Under the pieces are notes generated by a model, which had not been told where the DNA came from, did no database searches, and saw only the letters and a program-made list of their open reading frames with translations. DNA of 7,015 bases, from positions 1 to 7,015 of the forward strand of contig JADLKP010000115.1 of NCBI GenBank assembly GCA_016838945.1, written 5' to 3'. Source of the DNA: Methanobrevibacter sp. Lineage in GTDB: Archaea; Methanobacteriota; Methanobacteria; Methanobacteriales; Methanobacteriaceae. Shown here one piece after another: positions 1-4,925 of this stretch. Each line of letters starts with the position of its first letter. The stretch's first letter is position 1. A program made the translations under genes and the position numbers.

Positions 1-50
1 ATATAATAAGTAAAAAAAGATAATTTATCTTTTAAACTAAAATAAAACTA

Positions 51-84
51 AAATTAATTATTTTTTAACAAAAATAATTAATTT
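51..84. repeat. perfect 15-bp inverted repeat, likely terminator
   Basis: Bases 51-65 (AAATTAATTATTTTT) are the exact reverse complement of 70-84, with a four-base loop at 66-69. A second perfect hairpin with 9-bp arms lies at 15-23 and 25-33. The stems contain only A and T (apart from one G-C pair in the 9-bp one), so they are weak per base, but 15 consecutive matches is long. The likely role is transcription termination of a gene beyond the left edge, on either strand. AT-rich DNA yields such repeats by chance more often than balanced DNA. Confidence 0.5.
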
Positions 85-140
85 AAGAAATTTTATAAAA
101 TATAATAAATTAAAAAAATTCAAATTGTAATAATTTAGAG

Positions 141-155
141 AAACATTTATATATA
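141..155 (+). promoter_or_regulatory. candidate BRE/TATA box
   Basis: GAAAC followed by TTTATATATA (146-155) matches the archaeal BRE plus TATA pattern. A start site would be expected near 178-182. No ORF begins there, so it would drive either a long leader for the gene at 393 or a short non-coding RNA ending at the T-run 273-281. In DNA this AT-rich the box may be fortuitous. Confidence 0.35.
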
Positions 156-210
156 ACTTATTACAGAAATAGAATTACAAAATGTAAAGGGAAATTTTTA
201 AAAAAAAACA

Positions 211-243
211 TATTCCACCATAAAAGAAAAATTATCCACCATA
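211..243. repeat. 12-bp direct repeat spaced 21 bp
   Basis: TATTCCACCATA (211-222) and TTATCCACCATA (232-243) share the last nine bases plus the first, with starts exactly 21 bp apart, or two helical turns. A partial relative (CACCA) occurs at 252-256. The C-rich motif stands out in DNA that otherwise has almost no G or C. Same-face spacing upstream of a gene suggests a protein-binding site, but no regulator gene is visible nearby. Confidence 0.45.
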
Positions 244-258
244 CATCAATGCACCACT

Positions 259-270
259 AATATATTTATA
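259..270 (+). promoter_or_regulatory. candidate TATA box for the 393 gene
   Basis: AATATATTTATA lies about 120 bases before the start at 393 and would give a start site near 290 with a leader of about 100 bases. A second TATA-like string at 356-363 (TTTTATAC) is too close: its start site would fall on or after the ribosome-binding site. The choice between this box and the one at 146 cannot be made from sequence alone. Confidence 0.3.
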
Positions 271-392
271 GTAATTTTTTTTAATTGGAATTAACTGTTT
301 TTTAATAAAGAGATTTGGATAATCAGTCTTTTTATTCCTAAATTTCCTAAAAAGCTTTTATACAAACTTTCAAAAAAAAAGGAGATGATAAA

Positions 393-959
393 ATGGTTGA
401 TTTTATTAATCTATCAATTAACAAAAAGGACATAATCTACGATGGAAAGGTAAAGATGAATAAAGGGAACAAAGGAGTGATTCGCATAAAAAATAAATTA
501 CTTAACAATTTCACTTATGCAATATTCCCAATCCTTCGTCAGAATATTGGAAGCAGCATAATCATATCAGTTGATGAGATACTCAATAAGGAAACACAGC
601 TGGAGGAAGACAAGCATCAGCTAGATTTCAGCCGCAGATATGTCGGCAAAAAATGCATTGTCATCAGTTCACAATTTCCATTGAACCTGGAACTTAGAAA
701 ACATGACATCATACTGGAGGGAGAAGTTAAAAACACTTGGGGAGGACAAGGAATCATAAGACTCAATGATAAGTTCTTAGGCAATAGGTCCTATGTAATA
801 TTTCCCATTTACAGCAAAGACACCAATGATGGAGTGATCATGGCAATCAATGAGATATTGAACAAGGGAATACATCCAGACAATGATCACACAAGCGGAA
901 TATCCTTAGGCCAAAAGTATGTTGGCCGCAAATGCATTACAATCCTTCAGGAAGGATAA
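393..959 (+). CDS. tandem two-domain protein, possibly AbrB/DUF2080-like
   Basis: This is a 188-residue soluble protein made of two copies of one domain, residues about 5-96 and 97-188, aligned at a constant offset of 92 (NKKDII.DGKVK against RKHDII.EGEVK; YVGKKCIVI against YVGRKCITI). Inside each copy a shorter pattern of the form I-x-L-x-x-K-[FY]-[VL]-G-[RK]-K-x-x-V-I occurs twice, at roughly 28-44, 76-91, 120-136 and 169-184. The unit resembles the short beta-rich motif of small archaeal AbrB/SpoVT-like or DUF2080 transposon-associated proteins, so a DNA-binding or swapped-hairpin barrel fold is a guess from pattern only. There is no signal peptide, membrane segment or cysteine pair. The start is supported by GGAGATGAT at 381-389, three bases before the ATG. 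It is the first gene of a same-strand run and appears intact. Confidence 0.85.
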   Translation: MVDFINLSINKKDIIYDGKVKMNKGNKGVIRIKNKLLNNFTYAIFPILRQNIGSSIIISVDEILNKETQLEEDKHQLDFSRRYVGKKCIVISSQFPLNLELRKHDIILEGEVKNTWGGQGIIRLNDKFLGNRSYVIFPIYSKDTNDGVIMAINEILNKGIHPDNDHTSGISLGQKYVGRKCITILQEG

Positions 960-996
960 AAACATCCTATGAAATAAATGTAAAGGGGGAATAATC

Positions 997-1440
997 ATAG
1001 CAAGCATAATCGAAGAGATAGACATCAAAAGCCAATGGTCATTCATATGGCTGATGTATGTAAATGATGTGGACTTAAGCAAACATTGCAAGCCATGCCT
1101 CAAAGGATATGCAAGCAAGAAGATCAATAAATGGACAAGGCATGAAGAGAAGGTATGTCTTGACGAGTCAGAAGCCAAATACTATTACCTTTGTGGCGGT
1201 TCATCTCCATACAACTGGGAAAACAATTTCCACTTGGCTTGGAAAGAGAAAAGAGGGGCATCCTTTGAATATTCCTTTAACGGAATAACCATAAGACTGA
1301 AGAACGCAGAAAGGATAGAATTCAGTGAGGAGGATATAGATAAAAACCAAAAGTATGCAGATAGGCCTGAATACTACACCTGCAGAAACTGGCAATTTGC
1401 AAATAAAGTAAAATATGATATAGAAGATTCAGATTTATAA
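997..1440 (+). CDS. hypothetical protein with an ATA in place of the start codon
   Basis: The reading frame is open from 973 to the TAA at 1438-1440. The best start by position is codon 997, four bases after an AGGGGGAAT ribosome-binding-like stretch (984-992), but that codon is ATA. No ATG, GTG or TTG exists in frame before ATG 1054, which has no ribosome-binding site and would remove 19 residues that look coding (ASIIEEIDIKSQWSFIWLM). From 997 the product is 147 residues, rich in charged and aromatic residues, with Cys pairs near CKPC and a YYYLCGG segment. There is no signal peptide, and I do not recognise the family. It lies 37 bases after the 393 gene. Possibilities are a mutated start, a sequencing error, true AUA initiation, or a shorter protein from 1054. 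Confidence 0.65.
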   Translation: MASIIEEIDIKSQWSFIWLMYVNDVDLSKHCKPCLKGYASKKINKWTRHEEKVCLDESEAKYYYLCGGSSPYNWENNFHLAWKEKRGASFEYSFNGITIRLKNAERIEFSEEDIDKNQKYADRPEYYTCRNWQFANKVKYDIEDSDL

Positions 1441-1476
1441 TTTTAAATAAATATTTTTAAAAGTGGGGTGACATAT

Positions 1477-1931
1477 ATGAAAATGGAAAAGACTATGATA
1501 CAAAAAATAAGGATATTCTTATTTTCGACTGGGACATAGGCAGAGTCCTCGAATATCTGAAGGACAATGGAATCGCACACAAGCCCCATAAGGCATATAA
1601 GTACGGTACCACCCAATGGGTCTTCGTGAACCTCGATAGAATGACCTACACTCGCGGTGTCGGAGGAATCCTGACAGGTAGGCCCCTTAAACATCATGCG
1701 ATAAGATTCAACGAGTTCAAATTCATCTTCGGTGTTTATGAGGAATTCGGTGAAGGGAAGGCTCTTGATGAGGCTGTAGAGCATGTCTATGCCAAGTATG
1801 AAGGAAAGGAAATATTCACCTTCCATAGTGAAAGGTTCAATTTGGATAAGCCTAAAGGGTGGATTGAAACCCAGCAAAGAGAGAAGAAATATATAAATAT
1901 TCATAAGGATGTGATAAAAGATGATGATTGA
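1477..1931 (+). pseudogene. hypothetical protein gene with a frameshift at its 5' end
   Basis: GTGGGGTGAC (1463-1472) is a good ribosome-binding site, four bases before ATG 1477, but that frame ends after 20 codons at TAG 1537-1539. The coding frame (open from 1461 to 1931) is one base out and has no ATG until 1626, which has no ribosome-binding site and lies inside plausible protein. Adding one base, for instance a fifth A to the run 1480-1483, joins them and gives a product of 151 residues beginning MKNGKDYDTKNKDIL. The protein then runs through FDWDIGRVLEYLKDNG, TRGVGGILTGRP and a GWIETQQREKKY end. There is no membrane segment and I recognise no family. The part 1561-1680 is 51% GC (61 of 120 counted), far above its neighbours. 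The stop overlaps the next gene by 11 bases. If real, only an N-terminally shortened product from 1626 (101 residues) could be made. Confidence 0.65.
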
Positions 1932-2169
1932 TCCAAAAACTTACTCACAAATCATCAAGAATGATAGTCTATCAGAGCTTAAAAAAGAGAGAAATAGTCT
2001 AATTGAGCAGATAAGTGAATATGAGAATGCGATGGATGACGACAACATTTTCATGTTTAGCAATCCTGATCCTAAAACCATCTACCTAAACAATCATTTA
2101 TACTTAGCCGAAGTGTGCAGGCTGATTGGCAAAAGGCTTTCCCACGGAGACTTGAATGAGGAATTCTAA
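1921..2169 (+). CDS. small helical hypothetical protein
   Basis: An 82-residue protein whose first half (residues about 17-38, LSELKKERNSLIEQISEYE) should form an amphipathic helix or short coiled coil. A Pro/Asn-rich turn follows (SNPDPKTIY), then a second helix (LYLAEVCRLIGKRL). It has no signal peptide or membrane segment, and I do not recognise a named family. The start ATG 1921 is followed at once by a second ATG (1924). GGATGTGAT at 1907-1915 lies inside the end of the upstream gene and fits either. The 11-base overlap with the upstream stop indicates translational coupling, so loss of the upstream frame could affect its expression. The gene itself is intact. Confidence 0.75.
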   Translation: MMIDPKTYSQIIKNDSLSELKKERNSLIEQISEYENAMDDDNIFMFSNPDPKTIYLNNHLYLAEVCRLIGKRLSHGDLNEEF

Positions 2170-2174
2170 TTTTA

Positions 2175-2232
2175 TTTGCTTTTTTAAAATCCAATTAATA
2201 TTTTGAACAATCAGAGGCAATGAAAAAGCAAA
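2175..2232 (+). repeat. 10-bp inverted repeat spanning the 2170-2245 gap
   Basis: TTTGCTTTTT (2175-2184) pairs exactly with AAAAAGCAAA (2223-2232), enclosing 38 bases. The left arm belongs to a T-rich stretch after the stop at 2169 that could act as an archaeal oligo-T terminator. The right arm ends directly against the ribosome-binding site GGAAAGTGAT (2233-2242) of the gene at 2246. The stem could influence access to that site, but the long loop makes this uncertain. Confidence 0.35.
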
Positions 2233-2245
2233 GGAAAGTGATATC

Positions 2246-2629
2246 ATGCACGATTTGACAAAGATTAGGAAAAGCTTTGATGAACTTGTATTGAACAGAT
2301 TGAACGATGAAGTTCTAAAGAGAAACTGCATTGATGAGAATGAGGAACTGATAACTGAAGACCTGTTAAACAGAAGGTAAATAATTGAAGTTCCCTTCGA
2401 ATCAATCATTTACTTTTTAGTTCTTGAGGATGAAAATCCTGTATTGTATCTTGAGAAAGCTTCAAGAATGGGTTCAGATGACATTTATATCATTAATGAA
2501 GAGGGATGCAAATATTATGACATTTATGAGAGATATCCTTCTGAAATTAAGGAGAGATCTTTCAATCATATGGAAAATATAAAAGAAACCAGAAACAGAT
2601 TTAATAAAAAAGGTAAAGGAGGAAAATAA
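2246..2629 (+). pseudogene. hypothetical protein gene interrupted by an in-frame TAA
   Basis: ATG 2246 follows GGAAAGTGAT (2233-2242) at three bases and reads 44 codons (MHDLTKIRKSFDELVL...LLNRR) to a TAA at 2378-2380. The same frame then continues open with convincing protein (IIEVPFESIIYFLVLEDENPV...) to the TAA at 2627-2629. Reading through gives 127 positions: a helical acidic N-terminal part, a hydrophobic strand-like middle and a basic C-terminus (NRFNKKGKGGK). No family is recognised. It is simplest to read this as one gene with a nonsense change, for example AAA or GAA to TAA. The stop is TAA, so pyrrolysine insertion (UAG) does not explain it. The alternative is a 44-residue protein plus a separate 61-residue one from TTG 2444, which has only a distant GAGGATG upstream. 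The end overlaps the ribosome-binding site of the next gene. Confidence 0.65.
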
Positions 2630-2630
2630 T

Positions 2631-3656
2631 ATGGGTTGTATTAAATCAGGAATTATGGGACAGATTGTAGGAGATGCACTTGGACTTCCAGTCCAATTCA
2701 TCTCAAGGGATGAGAGAGACTTGGATCCAGTAACTGATATGAGAGGATATGGTGCATTCGACATGCCACCTGGAAGCTGGTCAGATGACTCAAGCCTTAT
2801 CCTTGCAACTATGGATGGATTAAGCGAAAGCCTGAAAATGGCAAATCATGAAGAAAACTTAAGGTTGCATGAATCCATAGATTATGAAATGATCATGAAA
2901 AACTTTTCTGCATGGCTTAATGAGGGAGAGTTCACACCATACGGCTATGCCTATGACATAGGCGGTGCCACCATGGATGGAATCGGCAGATATGACAATG
3001 GCTGTGAAGCGATATTGTCTGGTGGAATCGGTGAAAGGGACAATGGAAACGGATCACTAATGAGAATCCTTCCAATAGCCTTTTACATTTATTACTTGTC
3101 TCAAAGATACTTATTTGATGATGTGGAAAAGATGGGTGCAGCACATGATTTATCTTCACTTACCCATAGGCATAAAAGAAGCCAGATAGCATGTGGAATC
3201 TATGTAAGAATTGCTCTTGAATTCATTGAAAACCATGAAAAAGAGCTTAATCTCACTTTGGAGGAATTGATTGAAAATGGGATAAGGAAATCTAAGGAAT
3301 ATTACCAAAACCTTAATTCTTTCAAAGGGGAATTGCATCACTTTGATAGAGTATTCTCATTGAATATTCAAAACCTTTCACGTGATGAGATAAAAAGTGG
3401 AGGATATTGCATATCTTCTCTTGAAGCAAGCATTTGGTGTTTATTAAACAATGCAAATTATAAAGATACTGTATTGGCAGCTGTCAATCTTGGATATGAC
3501 ACCGATACTACAGCATGCATTGTTGGAGGGCTTGGAGGAATCTACTATGGCTTAGAAGATATTCCATCAGATTGGATAGAAGAGCTTGCAAAATTAGATT
3601 ATATTTATGACATTGTAAATGAATTTGATAATGAAATAAGTGAAATAATTGATTAA
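2631..3656 (+). CDS. ADP-ribosylglycohydrolase family protein
   Basis: A 341-residue cytosolic enzyme of the DraG/ARH family (Pfam ADP_ribosyl_GH), which removes ADP-ribose from proteins or small molecules using paired magnesium or manganese ions. Hallmarks in order are GDALG at residues 14-18, PGSWSDDSS at 47-55 (metal-binding D52 and D53, with Ser in place of the usual Thr at 51), YDIGGAT at 108-114, GNGSLMRILPIA at 139-150, LTHRHKRSQIA at 177-187, and GYDTDTTA at 288-295 (metal ligands D290, D292, T293) followed by a Gly-rich GGLGG. Length and motif order are complete, so it should be active. The start is fixed by GGAGG at 2618-2622, and the ATG lies one base after the upstream stop, so translation is coupled. 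No ADP-ribosyltransferase is visible in the window, so the substrate is unknown. Confidence 0.95.
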   Translation: MGCIKSGIMGQIVGDALGLPVQFISRDERDLDPVTDMRGYGAFDMPPGSWSDDSSLILATMDGLSESLKMANHEENLRLHESIDYEMIMKNFSAWLNEGEFTPYGYAYDIGGATMDGIGRYDNGCEAILSGGIGERDNGNGSLMRILPIAFYIYYLSQRYLFDDVEKMGAAHDLSSLTHRHKRSQIACGIYVRIALEFIENHEKELNLTLEELIENGIRKSKEYYQNLNSFKGELHHFDRVFSLNIQNLSRDEIKSGGYCISSLEASIWCLLNNANYKDTVLAAVNLGYDTDTTACIVGGLGGIYYGLEDIPSDWIEELAKLDYIYDIVNEFDNEISEIID

Positions 3657-3715
3657 AATTAAAAAAATAGGAAATCCAATTCAATAAATAATCAAATAGA
3701 TTAAAATTAAAAAAA
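3651..3715. repeat. 17-bp direct repeat at the end of the ADP-ribosylglycohydrolase gene
   Basis: GATTAAAATTAAAAAAA occurs at 3651-3667, where it includes the last codon and stop of the upstream gene, and again at 3699-3715. It is A-rich and low in complexity, so a short slippage or duplication event is enough to explain it. Confidence 0.55.
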
Positions 3716-3752
3716 AGAAAATTTAGGAAAAATTCAACTTGAATTTATCCTA
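3699..3752 (-). terminator. hairpin and poly-T terminator of the secreted-protein gene
   Basis: Bases 3724-3737 and 3739-3752 form a 14-bp inverted repeat with one mismatch around a single central base. On the minus strand it is followed directly by TTTTC and a run of eight T (3709-3723 read in reverse). This is the shape of an intrinsic terminator for the minus gene, and the right arm contains that gene's stop codon. The hairpin alone could also stop + strand transcripts from the ADP-ribosylglycohydrolase gene. Confidence 0.7.
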
Positions 3753-4505
3753 GAAGATTGGATGATGAGGGTCACTGTCCTGGTGGGGAGTAGGAGCATA
3801 ATAATCCCACGGATTAAAATATCTTGTATGGAACCGTTCATCTATGATAGCGCACATATTCATTTCAAGGAGCTCTTTTACGAAAGGTTCACAACCATAA
3901 TATTCAAGTTCTGCTATGCAGTATAATTTTGCCACAATAGCTATTGTCTCCGCTTCAGTATGATTTTGATATATTAAATCAAAAACTGCATCTAAAGACC
4001 TCAAGATGTTTGACGGATCAGAAAAATTAAAAGCAAATGCTTTCTTATAAGCATTATAATAAGCAGAGTAATAAACTGCATCATCTAATATCTTATCTCC
4101 ACTATCCATTGAAGTTGGTCTAACATCAACTTCAGGTGCCACAACTTCATATTCATGCTTACACCACCATTTGTCCCAAGATCGTTCCTTATCAAACTGA
4201 ATATCCCTTTCATCAGTTGAATCATCAATTACAATCCCATTATCCTCATCCACAGGTTCAGTTGAATCATCAATTACAATCCCATTATCCTCATCCACAG
4301 GTTCAGTTGAATTGTCAATTTCTGTAGAATCAGAATAGTCATCAGAGTCGTTATCATCAAGGTCATCTATAGGAACAGCATCATTGATATCAGATGCAAT
4401 ATTATCATTATAGACAGCCATATCAAAATCAGAACTTGCACTGACACATGCAATGCCTGTCAATGCAATAAAAATTATTAGTAAAATAGATAAAATTCTC
4501 TTCAT
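3750..4505 (-). CDS. secreted acidic repeat-containing protein
   Basis: A 251-residue protein starting with a Sec signal peptide: basic MKR, hydrophobic ILSILLIIFIALTGIA, and a probable signal peptidase I site after VSA near residue 23. A Cys just before the site does not sit in a good lipobox. Residues about 30-100 are an Asp/Ser/Glu-rich, presumably disordered segment containing two exact copies of STEPVDEDNGIVIDD. The C-terminal part (about 125-251) looks folded and helical, with four Cys (WWCK, LYC, YGC, NMC) that might pair or bind metal. It ends in an aromatic, His/Pro-rich tail. ATG 4505 is preferred over GTG 4511 because AAGGTG (4516-4511) sits five bases before it and overlaps the GTG. 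The gene has its own promoter and terminator, so it is probably monocistronic. No family is recognised; a surface or envelope role is inferred from the signal peptide. Confidence 0.85.
   Translation of the reverse strand: MKRILSILLIIFIALTGIACVSASSDFDMAVYNDNIASDINDAVPIDDLDDNDSDDYSDSTEIDNSTEPVDEDNGIVIDDSTEPVDEDNGIVIDDSTDERDIQFDKERSWDKWWCKHEYEVVAPEVDVRPTSMDSGDKILDDAVYYSAYYNAYKKAFAFNFSDPSNILRSLDAVFDLIYQNHTEAETIAIVAKLYCIAELEYYGCEPFVKELLEMNMCAIIDERFHTRYFNPWDYYAPTPHQDSDPHHPIF
4216..4305 (-). repeat. two exact tandem copies of a 45-bp unit
   Basis: Bases 4216-4260 and 4261-4305 are identical and a third copy begins (4306-4312) before diverging. Each encodes 15 residues of the acidic segment of the secreted protein. 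Perfect identity implies a recent duplication or continuing copy-number change, and 45 bp keeps the frame. Confidence 0.95.
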
Positions 4506-4550
4506 CTTCACACCTTAAGATTTTTCTATTATAATATATGAAAAAGACAT

Positions 4551-4566
4551 AATATAAAGATTTTCG
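4551..4566 (-). promoter_or_regulatory. BRE/TATA promoter of the secreted-protein gene
   Basis: On the minus strand 4566 to 4551 reads CGAAAATCTTTATATT, a purine-rich BRE directly before a TATA box. Transcription should start about 25 bases downstream, near 4530, giving a short leader that still includes the ribosome-binding site at 4516-4511. This is the best-formed promoter in the window. Confidence 0.65.
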
Positions 4567-4567
4567 A

Positions 4568-4587
4568 ATGTAAGCACTTACTTACAT
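4568..4587. promoter_or_regulatory. palindromic operator-like site
   Basis: ATGTAAG (4568-4574) and CTTACAT (4581-4587) form a perfect 7-bp inverted repeat with a six-base spacer. The spacer adds an overlapping TAAG-CA-CTTA. It begins two bases upstream of the BRE of the minus-strand gene and just before a possible TATA for the divergent + strand ORF. A dimeric regulator bound here could control both. Confidence 0.55.
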
Positions 4588-4597
4588 CTTTAAATTA
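4588..4597 (+). promoter_or_regulatory. weak TATA candidate for the 4635 ORF
   Basis: CTTTAAATTA lies next to the palindrome and would place transcription start near 4617-4622, with a leader of about 15 bases and no ribosome-binding site. Support is weak. Confidence 0.25.
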
Positions 4598-4634
4598 GTA
4601 AAAAACATCAAATAACAAGTTAAAATATGAATAA

Positions 4635-4904
4635 ATGAAAATAGATTGGAATTTTAATAAATTAAGCCTAAAATTTTATTTTTATCTGAAAACTAAACAA
4701 TATAAAAAATATTTTAAATTAAAAATAAAGATTATAACTAAAAAAGAAGTCATTGAAGAAGTGAATTCTGAAGAATGGCTTGAAAGATGCAGTTTCCCTA
4801 TAGGATGGACAATAAAGGAAACATATGGAATCTTGATGATTAAAAAAAAAATAGAAAATTTTCACTATGTTTTGAGAGATTATTTTTTCTCTTCAATAAC
4901 ATAG
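4635..4904 (+). CDS. small lysine-rich hypothetical protein
   Basis: An 89-residue ORF. The first 35 residues are Lys/Phe/Tyr-rich and AT-driven. The middle (KKEVIEEVNSEEWLERC, SFPIGWTIKETYG) looks like genuine protein. There is no ribosome-binding site before ATG 4635, so it would have to be leaderless or weakly translated. The last 16 codons lie inside a large hairpin that probably terminates the opposing operon. The ORF diverges from the secreted-protein gene across a palindrome. No family is recognised. It could be a real short gene, a fragment, or a chance ORF. Confidence 0.45.
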   Translation: MKIDWNFNKLSLKFYFYLKTKQYKKYFKLKIKIITKKEVIEEVNSEEWLERCSFPIGWTIKETYGILMIKKKIENFHYVLRDYFFSSIT

Positions 4905-4925
4905 TTGAAAATAAATAAAAAAAGC
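4858..4925 (-). terminator. terminator region of the zinc-ribbon operon
   Basis: Directly after the stop at 4926 the minus strand reads GCTTTTTTTATTTATTTTC (4925-4907), a T-rich archaeal-type terminator. Then comes a long imperfect hairpin: 4858-4871 pairs with 4898-4912 (one bulge), and inside it 4872-4878 pairs with 4889-4896 (one bulge). On the minus strand this hairpin is followed within a few bases by a run of ten T (4851-4842). Two stop signals in series therefore serve the operon. Confidence 0.6.

Larger units (their letters stand above)
1..392. other. AT-rich gene-free region
   Basis: I see no coding region here on either strand. The stretch is almost entirely A and T and holds two perfect hairpins (15-33 and 51-84), a promoter-like box near 146-155, a duplicated 12-bp motif (211-243), a second TATA-like box at 259-270, and T-runs near 273-281 and 297-302. 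It most likely combines the end of an unseen gene to the left with the regulatory region of the + strand gene at 393. Confidence 0.6.

Noticed and set aside
211..256. CRISPR-like or att-type repeat
   Set aside because: There are only two short copies 21 bp apart, with no spacer-repeat series, integrase or cas gene.
356..363. TATA box just before the 393 gene
   Set aside because: Its start site would lie within or after the good ribosome-binding site at 381-389, so it is unlikely to be the main promoter.
906..1178. 90-codon minus-strand frame
   Set aside because: It overlaps two + strand genes, has no ribosome-binding site, and shows the Ser/Leu/His composition typical of an antisense shadow.
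1501..1510. Programmed -1 frameshift at the six-A run
   Set aside because: The codons CAA AAA ATA do not form a standard X-XXY-YYZ slippery heptamer, and the more natural protein is restored by an indel nearer the ATG.
1443..1904. 153-codon open frame on the minus strand
   Set aside because: It lies opposite the 1477 gene in its GC-richer part, has no ribosome-binding site before its ATG, and the + frame gives the more protein-like product.
2378..2380. Stop codon as a pyrrolysine site
   Set aside because: The codon is TAA, whereas pyrrolysine uses TAG, and this type of methanogen is not known to use it.
2104..2409. 101-codon minus-strand frame
   Set aside because: It is antisense to the 1921 and 2246 genes and rich in Ser/Phe/Leu, as expected for a shadow of Lys/Glu-rich genes.
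4509..4511. GTG as start of the secreted protein
   Set aside because: It overlaps the AAGGTG ribosome-binding site. ATG 4505 has correct spacing.
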